Below, piece after piece: positions 37,668 through 46,462 of a DNA stretch of 64,000 nucleotides. A program made the translations under genes and the position numbers. The first letter of the stretch is position 1. The number at the start of each line of letters is the position of its first letter. The notes beneath the pieces are model-generated. The model ran no database searches, was not told the origin of the DNA, and saw nothing but the letters and a program-made list of their open reading frames with translations. The DNA is taken from the NCBI RefSeq assembly GCF_904846605.1, contig NZ_CAJHBI010000003.1, positions 1 through 64,000 of the forward strand, written 5' to 3'. Origin of the DNA: Psychrobacter sp. 72-O-c (GTDB lineage: Bacteria > Pseudomonadota > Gammaproteobacteria > Pseudomonadales > Moraxellaceae).

Positions 37668-38588
37668 ATGCAAATAGCCAATAGCTACGACTACCAAAGC
37701 AATCCGGCAACCAAAGACACACCATGGATCAGACGCACCTTTATTGTCATTGCCGTCTTATTTATGATTATCATGTTAGTGGTGCCATTGCTAGCGGTGT
37801 TTTATGAGGCCTTAAAAGGCGGCTGGCAGCTTTATATTGCCTCGCTTGTCGACCCAGAAGCGTTACAAGCGATTAAACTAACCCTAATTACTGCGGCTAT
37901 CGTATTACCTATTAATATGGTGATGGGGGTGGCGATAGCTTGGCTGGTGACCCGTTATCAATTTAGAGGTAAGCAGTTAGTCACGACCTTGCTTGATTTA
38001 CCCTTTTCGGTATCGCCGGTAGTCGCTGGGTTAATGTTTATCCTATTGTTCGGTCTCAACTCTACCGTTGGTGGCTGGCTGGAAAGCATGGGAATACAAA
38101 TCATTTATGCGGTTCCTGGCATTGTCTTAGCAACGTTGTTTGTGACCTTTCCCTTTGTCGCTCGTGAGCTGATACCCTTGATGCAAACCCAAGGCGATTC
38201 TGAGGAGCAAGCGGCATTGACCCTAGGGGCAACTGGTTGGCAGACGTTTTGGCATATAACTTTACCTAATATTAAATGGGCCTTGTTATATGGTTTGATT
38301 TTGACTAACGCACGAGCGATGGGTGAGTTTGGGGCAGTGAGTGTGGTCTCCGGCCATATTCGCGGTGAGACCAACACTATGCCGCTATTGGTTGAGGTTG
38401 CTTATAACGATTATAACTTTACCGCCGCCTTTGCCTTATCAAGCTTACTGGCTGGTTTAGCACTGATCACGCTGCTAGTACAGCAATTGATGACTAAGCT
38501 ACAAGAGCGCAAATTTGCTAAATCTGAGCGGCTGGTAAGTGCGCCTGAGCTACCAGTGAGCGCCAATGCGACGGTTGATAAAAAATAG
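37668..38588 (+). CDS. cysW: Sulfate ABC transporter permease CysW
   Basis: A 306-residue permease partner of CysT, with six helices and the EAA loop SEEQAALTLGATGWQTFWHI then LPNIKWALLYG. NARAMGEFGAVSVVSGHIRG and TMPLLVEVAYNDYN are typical of CysW. The C-terminal tail of about 25 residues is charged and outside the membrane domain. It starts one base after the cysT stop, and cysA follows after 142 bases. Confidence 0.94.
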   Translation: MQIANSYDYQSNPATKDTPWIRRTFIVIAVLFMIIMLVVPLLAVFYEALKGGWQLYIASLVDPEALQAIKLTLITAAIVLPINMVMGVAIAWLVTRYQFRGKQLVTTLLDLPFSVSPVVAGLMFILLFGLNSTVGGWLESMGIQIIYAVPGIVLATLFVTFPFVARELIPLMQTQGDSEEQAALTLGATGWQTFWHITLPNIKWALLYGLILTNARAMGEFGAVSVVSGHIRGETNTMPLLVEVAYNDYNFTAAFALSSLLAGLALITLLVQQLMTKLQERKFAKSERLVSAPELPVSANATVDKK

Positions 38589-38730
38589 CGATGCTGACTG
38601 AGAGCTTAAAGCATCAACAACAGCTCCGTCCTTAGTCAGTTTTCACACTATTTAACTGTTAATCAAACCATTTGCTAGATCATAAAAGCTAACAAAAGAA
38701 TCAATAAGAGACATTAAAAGAGATATTGCT

Positions 38731-39453
38731 ATGAGCATCGAGATTAGGAACGTTAATAAAACATTTGGCGACTTCACCGCCCTTAATGATATCAATGTTA
38801 CCGTACCAACCGGTAAGATGACTACCTTATTGGGGCCTTCTGGTTGTGGTAAAACTACTTTGCTGCGTATCATTGCAGGGTTAGAATATGCAGACTCAGG
38901 GCAAGTATTGTTTGATGAAGTCGATGTCACTAATACGCCAGTACAAAAGCGTCATATCGGCTTTATGTTTCAGAATTATGCGCTGTTCCGTCATAAAAAT
39001 ATCGCCGAGAACGTCGCATTTGGTCTGACTTTATTGCCCAAAAATGAGCGACCGAGCAAAGCTGATATTAATAAGCGCGTTGCCGAGCTATTAGAACTGG
39101 TACAGTTACCGCAAATTGCCAATGCTTATCCGCATCAGTTATCCGGTGGTCAGCGGCAGCGAATTGCGCTGGCACGTGCGCTCGCGGTAAAGCCGAAGCT
39201 ATTATTACTCGATGAGCCCTTTGGCGCGCTCGATGCTAAGGTACGTAAAGAGCTGCGCACTTGGCTAAAAGATATCCATCATGAGCTGGGTATTACCAGC
39301 ATCATGGTTACTCATGATCAAGAAGAAGCGCGTGCCGTATCCGATGAGATTGTGGTCATGAATCAGGGCCGTGTTGAGCAAGTAGGGACTCCAGAGTCAT
39401 TGTTTCACAATCCATCCAACGCCTTTGTCAGTGACTTTTTAGACTTGACGTAG
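38731..39453 (+). CDS. cysA: Sulfate ABC transporter ATPase CysA, short form
   Basis: A 240-residue ABC ATPase. Walker [10 protein letters not shown] lies at 35-43, the Q-loop at 81, signature LSGGQ at 137-141, Walker [13 protein letters not shown] at 157-168 and the H-loop His195 in MVTHDQEEA. It powers CysTW. E. coli CysA is about 365 residues; this one stops right after the nucleotide-binding domain and lacks the C-terminal regulatory (TOBE-like) domain. A stop followed directly by a terminator suggests a natural short form rather than a frameshift. Confidence 0.92.
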   Translation: MSIEIRNVNKTFGDFTALNDINVTVPTGKMTTLLGPSGCGKTTLLRIIAGLEYADSGQVLFDEVDVTNTPVQKRHIGFMFQNYALFRHKNIAENVAFGLTLLPKNERPSKADINKRVAELLELVQLPQIANAYPHQLSGGQRQRIALARALAVKPKLLLLDEPFGALDAKVRKELRTWLKDIHHELGITSIMVTHDQEEARAVSDEIVVMNQGRVEQVGTPESLFHNPSNAFVSDFLDLT

Positions 39454-39480
39454 CTTTTGCTTTAGCGACGAATTTAACCA

Positions 39481-39516
39481 TAAAAAAAGACCTAATTAAT
39501 TTAGGTCTTTTTTTAT
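39481..39516. terminator. Bidirectional terminator between cysA and the ArsR gene
   Basis: AAAAAAGACCTAAAT / ATTTAGGTCTTTTTT-type stem with A and T runs outside serves the convergent cysA and ArsR-family genes. Confidence 0.9.
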
Positions 39517-39559
39517 GCGGTATAGTTTTTATGCAACGCAGAATAAATGTGCTAAAAGC

Positions 39560-39883
39560 CTAAGCCAGCCACTTATGTTTATCTGTTTGTTCAAGTAACG
39601 TCTGATAAGTGATCTCTAGGACATCTTGACACCATACTGGTAGGTCGTCTGCCACCTCATACCACATCCAGGTACCATCACGAATACAATGAAGAATGCC
39701 TAGCTTTTTGAGATGATTCAAGTGCCGAGATATCGTCGGCTGCGGCTGGTCAAGCATATCAACCAACTCACCCACACAGCGTGCTTGTTTTTTGAACAGA
39801 ATTTGAAAAATCCTTAGGCGAGTTGGATCAGACAACACTTTAAATAAATCAAGAGGCTGAATGGTAAAGTTATTGTCAGGCAT
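39560..39883 (-). CDS. ArsR/SmtB-family transcriptional regulator
   Basis: A 107-residue winged-helix repressor from the ATG at 39883; an upstream TTG adds four residues. The helix-turn-helix is CVGELVDMLDQPQPTISRHL with LKKLGILHCIRDGTWMWYEV as wing. Typical family members sense metals or thiol stress through cysteines. Here cysteines lie in RCVGEL (the ArsR metal-box position), HCIRDG and WCQDV, but the classical ELCVCDL pair is incomplete. The target is unknown. It faces an empty 700-base region, then the bacterioferritin genes on the other strand. Confidence 0.88.
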   Translation of the reverse strand: MPDNNFTIQPLDLFKVLSDPTRLRIFQILFKKQARCVGELVDMLDQPQPTISRHLNHLKKLGILHCIRDGTWMWYEVADDLPVWCQDVLEITYQTLLEQTDKHKWLA

Positions 39884-40012
39884 AAGAAATTCCAAATATT
39901 AGTTGTATTGCAACGCCCAGTGATCTCTTACCATTAGCCATTTTGTCTATCGGTTAAATGACTGGAAAACTCAAGAAGAGAGCGTATCGAATGCGATGAA
40001 ACATAAAAAATT

Positions 40013-40035
40013 GTAATGAAGAATATGACGATTGG
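40013..40035 (+). repeat. 23-bp match to the second bacterioferritin gene
   Basis: The sequence starting gtaatgaagaatatgac and ending gattgg is identical to 42050-42072, inside the second bacterioferritin gene and in the same orientation. An 11-bp piece, actcaagaaga, lies at 39969-39979 here and at 42080-42090 there, in reversed order. Confidence 0.8.
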
Positions 40036-40440
40036 GATTACTAGATATATTATATTATAGCGTGTAAGACATTTATTAAGCAGTCATACCATAATATTAA
40101 ACACTAAAACACATATTTATCTATTAATGCTGAACAGCTAATATATCAGCAATAGTGGACAATATCGATTAATAAAGGGTCTAATTTACCTTTTATCGAC
40201 ATATTACTACCTTCTGTCGACATTTCATATCACAACTGTTCACAAAAACAGTGCCACAGTAACATTAACCGCTACTGATAATTAATTGCTCATTACTCTA
40301 GCAAGTTTGCGTGAATAACACCCCAGCAAATAGCCGCACTAATGAACGAAAACATTGTAAACGACCCTTTATCACTAACAAGTTTATGATTGATAAATTT
40401 GTCATTCGCAACCGATAAATCATCTAAAAGTTATTGTAAA

Positions 40441-40462
40441 TAGTAATAATTATCGTTATTAT
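40441..40462. promoter_or_regulatory. Candidate Fur box upstream of bfd
   Basis: taataat-tatc-gttatta forms an imperfect inverted repeat resembling the Fur consensus of repeated GATAAT hexamers. It lies about 150 bases before bfd, whose regulation by iron is usual in gammaproteobacteria. Confidence 0.5.
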
Positions 40463-40608
40463 ATGAAACCTAGATTAACAACACTAAGATATTGATAGTT
40501 AAGTAACTTATTTTTCTTTAAGCTTTGTCTATATGGTCATTAAGTATCCAATATACAACCTCAGCTTAAAGAATCATCGGAAATAGCACTCAGAGTAGGA
40601 GCAAGACC

Positions 40609-40800
40609 ATGTACGTATGCATCTGTAATGACGTAAAAGAAAAGCAAATTCAGGCCGCTATTGCTTCAGGTATCGATACCCTTGATGGCTTAAAAGACAC
40701 GCTTGATGTTGCAACTTGCTGCGGATGCTGTGAGCCCATGGTCAATGATTATCTAGATGAGCATCATGCCAAACTTGAGGTCTTAGCTTATGCCGTTTAA
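40609..40800 (+). CDS. bfd: Bacterioferritin-associated ferredoxin
   Basis: A 63-residue [2Fe-2S] protein. The Bfd cluster ligands are visible as Cys4 and Cys6 (MYVCICNDV) and the C-x2-C pair at residues 38-41 (CCGCCEP). Extra cysteines at 37 and 40 are beyond the four ligands. Bfd binds bacterioferritin and passes electrons to the stored ferric core, so iron can be released. A good AGGAGC ribosome site precedes the ATG. The two bacterioferritin genes follow in the same direction. Confidence 0.95.
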   Translation: MYVCICNDVKEKQIQAAIASGIDTLDGLKDTLDVATCCGCCEPMVNDYLDEHHAKLEVLAYAV

Positions 40801-41085
40801 GCACTCTCGTCTTAGGTCGGCTTAGACTACTACTATCGTCACTTCCTAAATTTGCACTGAGTCTCTATTGGCAACGCTAGCCAATCATGATTCTCAATCG
40901 ACCTCTTATTGTTAGTTCATAATATTACAAGCTATACAGGGTCTGTATGCTACTATATCTGTCTCATATTGTAAGACGTTTATTGATTTTAATTTTTACT
41001 GATCAGTTTACCGACAGTGCTGTTCTTATATGAACTATTATGAATGGAAGGTAATCTGTAAAATAAAAGTATAGGAGTATACGCT

Positions 41086-41574
41086 ATGATTGGCAGCCCA
41101 AAAGTTATTGACTATTTAAACTTCTTGTTAGGTGGCGAGCTTGCCGCACGTGACCAGTATTTTATCCATTCTGAGATGTATGCTGAGTGGCATTATGGCA
41201 AGCTGTACGATCGTATTAGCCATGAGATGCAAGATGAAACCTTGCATGCACAGGCTATCATCCGCCGTCTCTTAATGCTTGGTGGCACGCCTAAAATGAG
41301 CGTTGATGGCATTCATATCGGCAAAACGGTACCAGAGATGTTGCAGCTAGATCTTGATCTTGAATATCAAGTACAACAGCACTTAAAAGACGGTATTGCC
41401 CTATGTGAAGCAGAGCGTGACTATGTGACTCGTGAAATGCTGGTTGTACAACTTAAAGATACTGAAGAAGACCATGCACATTGGCTTGAGCAGCAGCTAC
41501 GTCTTATCGATATGATTGGCCTGCCTAATTACCTACAAAGTCAAATGGCTGAAGTATCGCCTAATCTTGCCTAA
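41086..41574 (+). CDS. bfr: Bacterioferritin subunit, ferroxidase type
   Basis: A 162-residue four-helix ferritin subunit. Ferroxidase ligands align with E. coli Bfr: Glu18, Glu51, His54, a Glu near 93, and Glu127/His130 in DTEEDH. The heme-binding Met52 is replaced by Thr (DETLH). So this subunit can oxidise iron but should not bind heme on its own. It lies between bfd and a second subunit with the opposite pattern, which implies mixed 24-mers. A TAGGAG site precedes the ATG. Confidence 0.93.
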   Translation: MIGSPKVIDYLNFLLGGELAARDQYFIHSEMYAEWHYGKLYDRISHEMQDETLHAQAIIRRLLMLGGTPKMSVDGIHIGKTVPEMLQLDLDLEYQVQQHLKDGIALCEAERDYVTREMLVVQLKDTEEDHAHWLEQQLRLIDMIGLPNYLQSQMAEVSPNLA

Positions 41575-41674
41575 GAACTAAAACCTAAATTCCAGATTGT
41601 GGGTTTTGCTAGGTGAGTCATGACATTCAAAAGCTGAATTTAAAAGCTAAGGTAATAATAAAGGGAGAGCGATT

Positions 41675-42157
41675 ATGAAAGGTGATAAAGACGTTATTCG
41701 CGCACTTAACAAAGTGCTGGGACAGTCACTGATAGCTATTAATCAGTATTTTTTGCATGCCCGAATAGCACGCCATTGGGGACTTGAATCACTTAATGAT
41801 TCGTTATACCACCAGTCTATTCAAGAAATGAAATGGTCAGATGATTTGATTGAGCGTATTTTACTATTAGAAGGTCTACCAAATTTACAAGATTTGGGTA
41901 AAGTTCTCATTGGCGAAGATGTACCAGAGATTATCGACTGTAATTTGCGGCTAGAGAAGCAAAAGTTCGCTATTATCACTGAGGCCATTACGTTATGTGA
42001 AGAGCGGCATGATTATGTATCACGCCATCTACTAGTCGAACTTAAAGACGGTAATGAAGAATATGACGATTGGTTAGAGACTCAAGAAGACTTGATTAAA
42101 GACCTTGGGGTGCAGAATTATATCCAATCACAGATGGATGATGATAACGCGCCTTAA
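41675..42157 (+). CDS. bfr: Bacterioferritin subunit, heme-binding type
   Basis: A 160-residue bacterioferritin subunit. It keeps Met52 (QEMKWSDD), the axial heme ligand at subunit dimers, and the Bfr-typical LLLEGLPNLQDLGK. Ferroxidase ligands are lost: Glu18 is Ser, His54 is Trp, Glu127 is Asn and His130 is Tyr. It would serve electron transfer to the core rather than iron oxidation. It is 100 bases downstream of the ferroxidase-type gene with a strong AAAGGGAG site and is followed by a terminator. Confidence 0.93.
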   Translation: MKGDKDVIRALNKVLGQSLIAINQYFLHARIARHWGLESLNDSLYHQSIQEMKWSDDLIERILLLEGLPNLQDLGKVLIGEDVPEIIDCNLRLEKQKFAIITEAITLCEERHDYVSRHLLVELKDGNEEYDDWLETQEDLIKDLGVQNYIQSQMDDDNAP

Positions 42158-42186
42158 TATTAAAGTGAACTAAATCAGTTAAACTT

Positions 42187-42227
42187 GCCAGCGAGTGTTT
42201 TTATATAAAGCACTAGCTGGCTTTTTT
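42187..42227 (+). terminator. Terminator after the bacterioferritin genes
   Basis: GCCAGCGAGTG and CACTAGCTGGC pair with one mismatch around an AT loop and lead into a T-run. Confidence 0.82.
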
Positions 42228-42295
42228 AGGTCTAAAATTTTCTCAATACGGATAAGGGAAGTGGCATTAAACCTTAGAACTTAAAGCCTAGGCTA

Positions 42296-43672
42296 TCAAT
42301 ACAACCCACGGCCATCTTCAGGTTTGAGACGTAAAAAGTACAGCCCTGATAGAATAGTTAGAATACCTAGTACCCAGTAAGTGGTCTGAAATGCCGTCAA
42401 GATATCAAGCTGTAGACGCTCACGTAGTAAGTTGAGCATTGCTGCACCAAAAGCAATACCAAAGCTAATGGCCAGCTGTTGGTTAACTGCCATGAGACTA
42501 TTGCCGCTACTAGTCTGCGTTCCTTCTAGGTCGCCAATGGTAATAGTATTCATGGCGCTAAATTGCATCGAATTACATGCGCCCATTACCGTCAGAACAG
42601 GGATGAACCAGGGCCACTGTGAGGCATCACTAAACTGTGCCAAAACAATAATTAATACACCCATTAAAAAGGTGTTATAGACCAGCACCTTGCGATAGCT
42701 ATAGCGCTGAATGATTTTGCTGACCCAAGGCTTGACGCCTATAGCGCCAACAGCGATAGGGGCTAGTAGCCAACCTGCCTGCGAGGGAGAGTATTCAAAC
42801 ACCACTTGTAGCAACAGCGGCAGTAAAAACGGAACCGCACTGATACCAAGGCGAGTAAATAAATTACCAGTAATACCAATACGAAAGGTACGAATATTAA
42901 ATAAGCTCAAAGGAAATAGCGGTGCTTGCCGACGTTTGGCATGCCAAATATAGCCACCTATAAGTACCGTTGCTGCTAGTGCTAACAACAAGCCGTACAA
43001 GCCACGGCCTGTTTGCGCGCCAAACTCAACCGCTAGCGTAAATCCACAAGCCGCCGCTGCAAATAACAAAAATCCCGCCCAATCCAAACGTTTGGTGTCC
43101 TCATATAGTGCCGGTACCAGCTTTTTGGCCATGATAAAACCCACTATGCCCATCGGAACATTAATCAAAAAGATCCAGTGCCAACTGGCATACTGCACTA
43201 TATAGCCGCCTAATAGTGGCCCTACTAATGGGGCAATCAATGCGGGAATTACCGCAAAGTTCATCACGGTCAACAGCTTATTACGTGGATAGGATTTGAC
43301 CAAAATCAAGCGGGCAACGGGTGTCATCATAGCGCCGCCAATGCCTTGTACAATACGCGAGCCAATTAATAAGTCTAAAGTAGGTGAGGCGGCACACAGC
43401 AGCGAGCCAATACAGAAGATAATAATCGCCGATAAGAACACTCGGCGCGTGCCATATTTGTCTGCTAAAAAGCCACTAATGGGAATAAAAATAGCTAAGG
43501 TTAAGGCATAGCTAATCACTGCCCACTGCATTTTTAGGGGCGATTCGCCAAGCGCTTGTGCCATTTGCGGCAGCGAGGTATTTAAGATAGTGGCATCTAA
43601 AATCTGCATAAACAGTGCCACTGCTAGCACGTAGGGTAGATATTTATTTTGTGTTGCTGTTAGTGTCACCAT
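42296..43672 (-). CDS. MFS multidrug exporter, DHA2-type
   Basis: A 458-residue membrane protein with about 13-14 hydrophobic helices. The early sequence MQILDATILNTSLPQMA is the D1 motif of the EmrB/QacA drug:proton antiporters. Motif A is LADKYGTRRVF (about 64-74), and motif C is present as VIPALIAPLVGPLLGGYI. It is expected to export toxic compounds; substrates are not evident. No membrane-fusion partner gene is adjacent, so it is not an EmrAB-style pair. It diverges from the yghU gene. Confidence 0.88.
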   Translation of the reverse strand: MVTLTATQNKYLPYVLAVALFMQILDATILNTSLPQMAQALGESPLKMQWAVISYALTLAIFIPISGFLADKYGTRRVFLSAIIIFCIGSLLCAASPTLDLLIGSRIVQGIGGAMMTPVARLILVKSYPRNKLLTVMNFAVIPALIAPLVGPLLGGYIVQYASWHWIFLINVPMGIVGFIMAKKLVPALYEDTKRLDWAGFLLFAAAACGFTLAVEFGAQTGRGLYGLLLALAATVLIGGYIWHAKRRQAPLFPLSLFNIRTFRIGITGNLFTRLGISAVPFLLPLLLQVVFEYSPSQAGWLLAPIAVGAIGVKPWVSKIIQRYSYRKVLVYNTFLMGVLIIVLAQFSDASQWPWFIPVLTVMGACNSMQFSAMNTITIGDLEGTQTSSGNSLMAVNQQLAISFGIAFGAAMLNLLRERLQLDILTAFQTTYWVLGILTILSGLYFLRLKPEDGRGLY

Positions 43673-43990
43673 ACTGACATCACCATCTCTTACATTAAGG
43701 CTGTGGCGGTCTAGATATTACGCCAATAAATAATATCTTAATGACCGCACTTTTATAAAACATCATCCTATTAATTGTCCGTAGTATAACAACTTAGGTC
43801 TAACTAAAGACAAGCAAAGTAACCGTGTGCTTTGTTTATAAATCCCTACACTAGTTACATGAGAGGACTTTAACAGGCTGGCAGGCATTCGTTATAGTGA
43901 AACCTCTGTTTATTTGATAATAAATATAATATAAAAAGCTTTAATTCTCATTAAAACCATAATGCCACCTATAAAATCACAGGATATCTT
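43673..43990. other. Divergent region between the MFS exporter and yghU genes
   Basis: About 318 AT-rich bases with no gene and no recognised operator. Promoters for both neighbours must be here. AGGATAT precedes the yghU ATG. Confidence 0.45.
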
Positions 43991-44872
43991 ATGAGTAACG
44001 ATAACAATCACTCTACCAGCAATACTAATTCACAGGACGATACCTATATGCCGCCTAAGGTTTGGACGCAAGATAAAGACAATGGTGGCAAGTTCTCTAG
44101 TATTAATCGTCCAACGGCTGGCGCGCGCCACGAGCAAGGCCTACCGGTAGGTGAGGCGCCGTTGCAGCTGTACTCATTGAACACGCCTAATGGCGTTAAG
44201 GTCAATATCCTACTAGAAGAGTTAGCAGAACTTGGGATAAAAGGAGCTGAATACGATGCTTATAAAATAGACATCTCTGAAGGCGATCAATTTGGGTCAG
44301 GGTTTGTAGAGATCAATCCCAATTCTAAAATTCCGGCGCTGGTCGATCATTCTGCTGTAACGGATGCTGATACCGATTTTGAAAATAAAGCTGGCAAGCC
44401 TATTGAAATTTTTGAGTCCGGGGCGATTTTATTGTATTTAGCTGAAAAATTTGGAAAATTTATACCGATGATGCAAGGCGGGGCGCGGGCAGAATGTTTG
44501 TCTTGGCTAATGTGGCAGATGGGAAGCGCGCCGTTCTTAGGTGGTGGCTTTGGGCATTTTTATGCTTACGCACCCGAACCTATGGAATATCCGATTGATC
44601 GTTACACCATGGAGACCAAACGTCAACTTGATGTCCTAGATACTCATCTAAAAAATAGCGAGTATATGTGCGGTAATGATGAAGCAGACTATAACATTGC
44701 TGATATCATTATTTGGGCGTGGTACGGCCAGCTAGCACTTGGTAAACTCTATGATGCCGCTGAATTCTTGCAAGTTGATGACTATAAACATGTCCAACGT
44801 TGGGCCAAGAAAATAGCTGAACGTCCCGCAGTAAAACGTGCAGTAGTATTAGACTTAAAACCTATTGCTTAA
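43991..44872 (+). CDS. yghU: Glutathione S-transferase family protein YghU (disulfide-bond reductase)
   Basis: A 293-residue protein with the YghU-specific N-terminus YMPPKVWTQD...NGGKFSSINRPTAGA. A thioredoxin-fold domain follows (LYSLNTPNGVKVNILLEEL, about 60-80), with NPNSKIPALVDH and an ESGAILLYLAEK glutathione-binding segment. The C-terminal helical domain is at 160-290. YghU binds two glutathiones and reduces disulfides and peroxides. The first 20 residues are Ser/Asn-rich and poorly conserved. Two consecutive hairpins follow the gene. Confidence 0.93.
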   Translation: MSNDNNHSTSNTNSQDDTYMPPKVWTQDKDNGGKFSSINRPTAGARHEQGLPVGEAPLQLYSLNTPNGVKVNILLEELAELGIKGAEYDAYKIDISEGDQFGSGFVEINPNSKIPALVDHSAVTDADTDFENKAGKPIEIFESGAILLYLAEKFGKFIPMMQGGARAECLSWLMWQMGSAPFLGGGFGHFYAYAPEPMEYPIDRYTMETKRQLDVLDTHLKNSEYMCGNDEADYNIADIIIWAWYGQLALGKLYDAAEFLQVDDYKHVQRWAKKIAERPAVKRAVVLDLKPIA

Positions 44873-44920
44873 CTGATAATTAATAGGTTTACATCAGTGA
44901 TAGTAACGATTTTAACAGTA

Positions 44921-44957
44921 AGGCTGATAAGTAATCTGCTTATCAGCCTCAATTTTT
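44921..44957 (+). terminator. Terminator after yghU
   Basis: AGGCTGATAAG and CTTATCAGCCT pair perfectly around seven bases and are followed by five Ts. Confidence 0.92.
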
Positions 44958-44959
44958 AC

Positions 44960-45013
44960 AAGCAGCAGATACATATATATTCGTTTATGTGAATATTTAT
45001 GTATCTGTTGCTT
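44960..45013. repeat. Second long inverted repeat directly after the yghU terminator
   Basis: AAGCAGCAGATACATA (44960-44975) pairs with TATGTATCTGTTGCTT (44998-45013), with one G-T pair in 16, across a 22-base AT-rich loop. There is no T-run after it, so it is not a plain terminator. Confidence 0.8.
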
Positions 45014-45130
45014 GTTTGCGTTTTTACATAATGCTACATTGGCATAACAGATAGAAACACTGCTGGGTTAAGATAGTGACCCGCTGTCTCTGCAAGGGGC
45101 AGGCGTTTGTATTTTCCTTACTTGTGAGTA

Positions 45131-46300
45131 ATGCTTATGAAAGATACTAACCTCGTACCTCCGGGCAAGCGTCTGTACATAAGCTGCCTATTAAAAACTA
45201 AAATATTAAATGATAAGCTATTTGAAAATAAAATTATTGCGTCTGCGTTATTGGCTATAAGTTCGGTTGCTATTAGTTCTACGAGTCTAGCAGCCGCGCC
45301 TGTCGAATTTACCAGTCAGGATTGGCAAGTGGTCTGTGATAATACGCGCACTTGCCGACTGGCAGGTTATCAAGCTGAGAACAATAGCGAGTTCCCTGTA
45401 TCCGTATTACTTGTACGCCGCGCAGGCCCCAATGCTAGCGTGGACGGCAGAGTTAAGCTTGGCGGTGCTAAAGAGAACTCCTCTAAAGCCCTAATGCAAT
45501 TGGGCAACCGTCACCGTATCTCATTATTTATCAACGATAAAAACTTAGGAGAAACCAAGCCCTTCTCAGCGGCTGCTGGTGATGCAGAGCTCACAGAATC
45601 TCAAGTAACTGCGTTGCTTGATGCATTGACCAAATCCAGCAAAATTGAGCTGGTACTGCGTAACTCGCGCTGGCAGCTGTCTGATAGAGGGGCAACCGCA
45701 GTGATGCTCAAGGCCGATGAAGCACAAGGCCGTATAGGAGCATCAAGCGCCTTTATTAATAATGAGAGCACCAGTAAATCCAATAACAGTGTGTTAGCCG
45801 CCGAGCCTGCGCCGTCGCTACGTTTGGTCTTACCTGATGCTAGGCCAACGTCCAGTAGCAATAAAAACTTTAGTATAAAGGCATCACAGTTATCCGCACT
45901 ACTACAAACGTCAATGAAAGACGCCCGTAATGACTGTCCGAATTTATCTGACAGCTCACCATGGCGTGTCAGTCGCCTAAATAGCACACAGCTATTAGCG
46001 CAGCACAGTTGCTGGACGGGTGCATACAACACTGGCACAGGCGTATGGGTTCTAAACGACAGTAAACCTTATAAGCCAACCTTGATCACTACCAGTGCGA
46101 CAGATTATAGCAAAGGTAAAATAAGCTCAATACAAAAAGGTCGCGGTATTGGTGACTGCTTAAGTAAGGCTTATTGGATGTGGACAGGAACGCGCTTTGC
46201 CAAAAGTCATGAAAGCACCACTGGTCTGTGTCGTCTACTAGAGGCGGGCGGGGCATGGGAGATGCCAACTTATGTCACCGAGGTTAGTACGTCAGGCTAA
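45131..46300 (+). CDS. DUF1176 family secreted protein
   Basis: A 389-residue protein with a Sec signal that ends around SSTSLAAAPVEF; the 30 residues before its hydrophobic core are unusually long, so translation may begin later than 45131. The mature part opens with FTSQDWQVVCDNTRTCRLAGY, typical of DUF1176, and ends with KGRGIGDCLSKAYWMWTGTRF and LCRLLEAGG. The function of this family is not known; the protein is predicted to be periplasmic. The central Ser/Asn-rich segment (about 210-255) is a linker. It stands alone, with 500 bases of non-coding DNA after it. Confidence 0.85.
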   Translation: MLMKDTNLVPPGKRLYISCLLKTKILNDKLFENKIIASALLAISSVAISSTSLAAAPVEFTSQDWQVVCDNTRTCRLAGYQAENNSEFPVSVLLVRRAGPNASVDGRVKLGGAKENSSKALMQLGNRHRISLFINDKNLGETKPFSAAAGDAELTESQVTALLDALTKSSKIELVLRNSRWQLSDRGATAVMLKADEAQGRIGASSAFINNESTSKSNNSVLAAEPAPSLRLVLPDARPTSSSNKNFSIKASQLSALLQTSMKDARNDCPNLSDSSPWRVSRLNSTQLLAQHSCWTGAYNTGTGVWVLNDSKPYKPTLITTSATDYSKGKISSIQKGRGIGDCLSKAYWMWTGTRFAKSHESTTGLCRLLEAGGAWEMPTYVTEVSTSG

Positions 46301-46462
46301 ACGCTTAATGAATCAAACAGCAATAAAAATGATAGCTAGTCTAGCTTAACTGCTATTTATATAAACCATTATTTATACGCTATATAACGCCTACTTATAA
46401 TAATAGTAAAAAATAGCTACTGATAGCGCTTTTGTTATGCTATACTGCGTCGCCACGTTAGC

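Larger units (their letters stand above)
39884..40608. other. Long AT-rich intergenic region upstream of bfd
   Basis: More than 700 bases without a gene. It contains a 23-bp exact copy of part of the second bacterioferritin gene (40013-40035), a candidate Fur site (near 40444) and many short AT repeats. The ArsR promoter should lie at its left end and the bfd promoter at its right. Confidence 0.6.
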
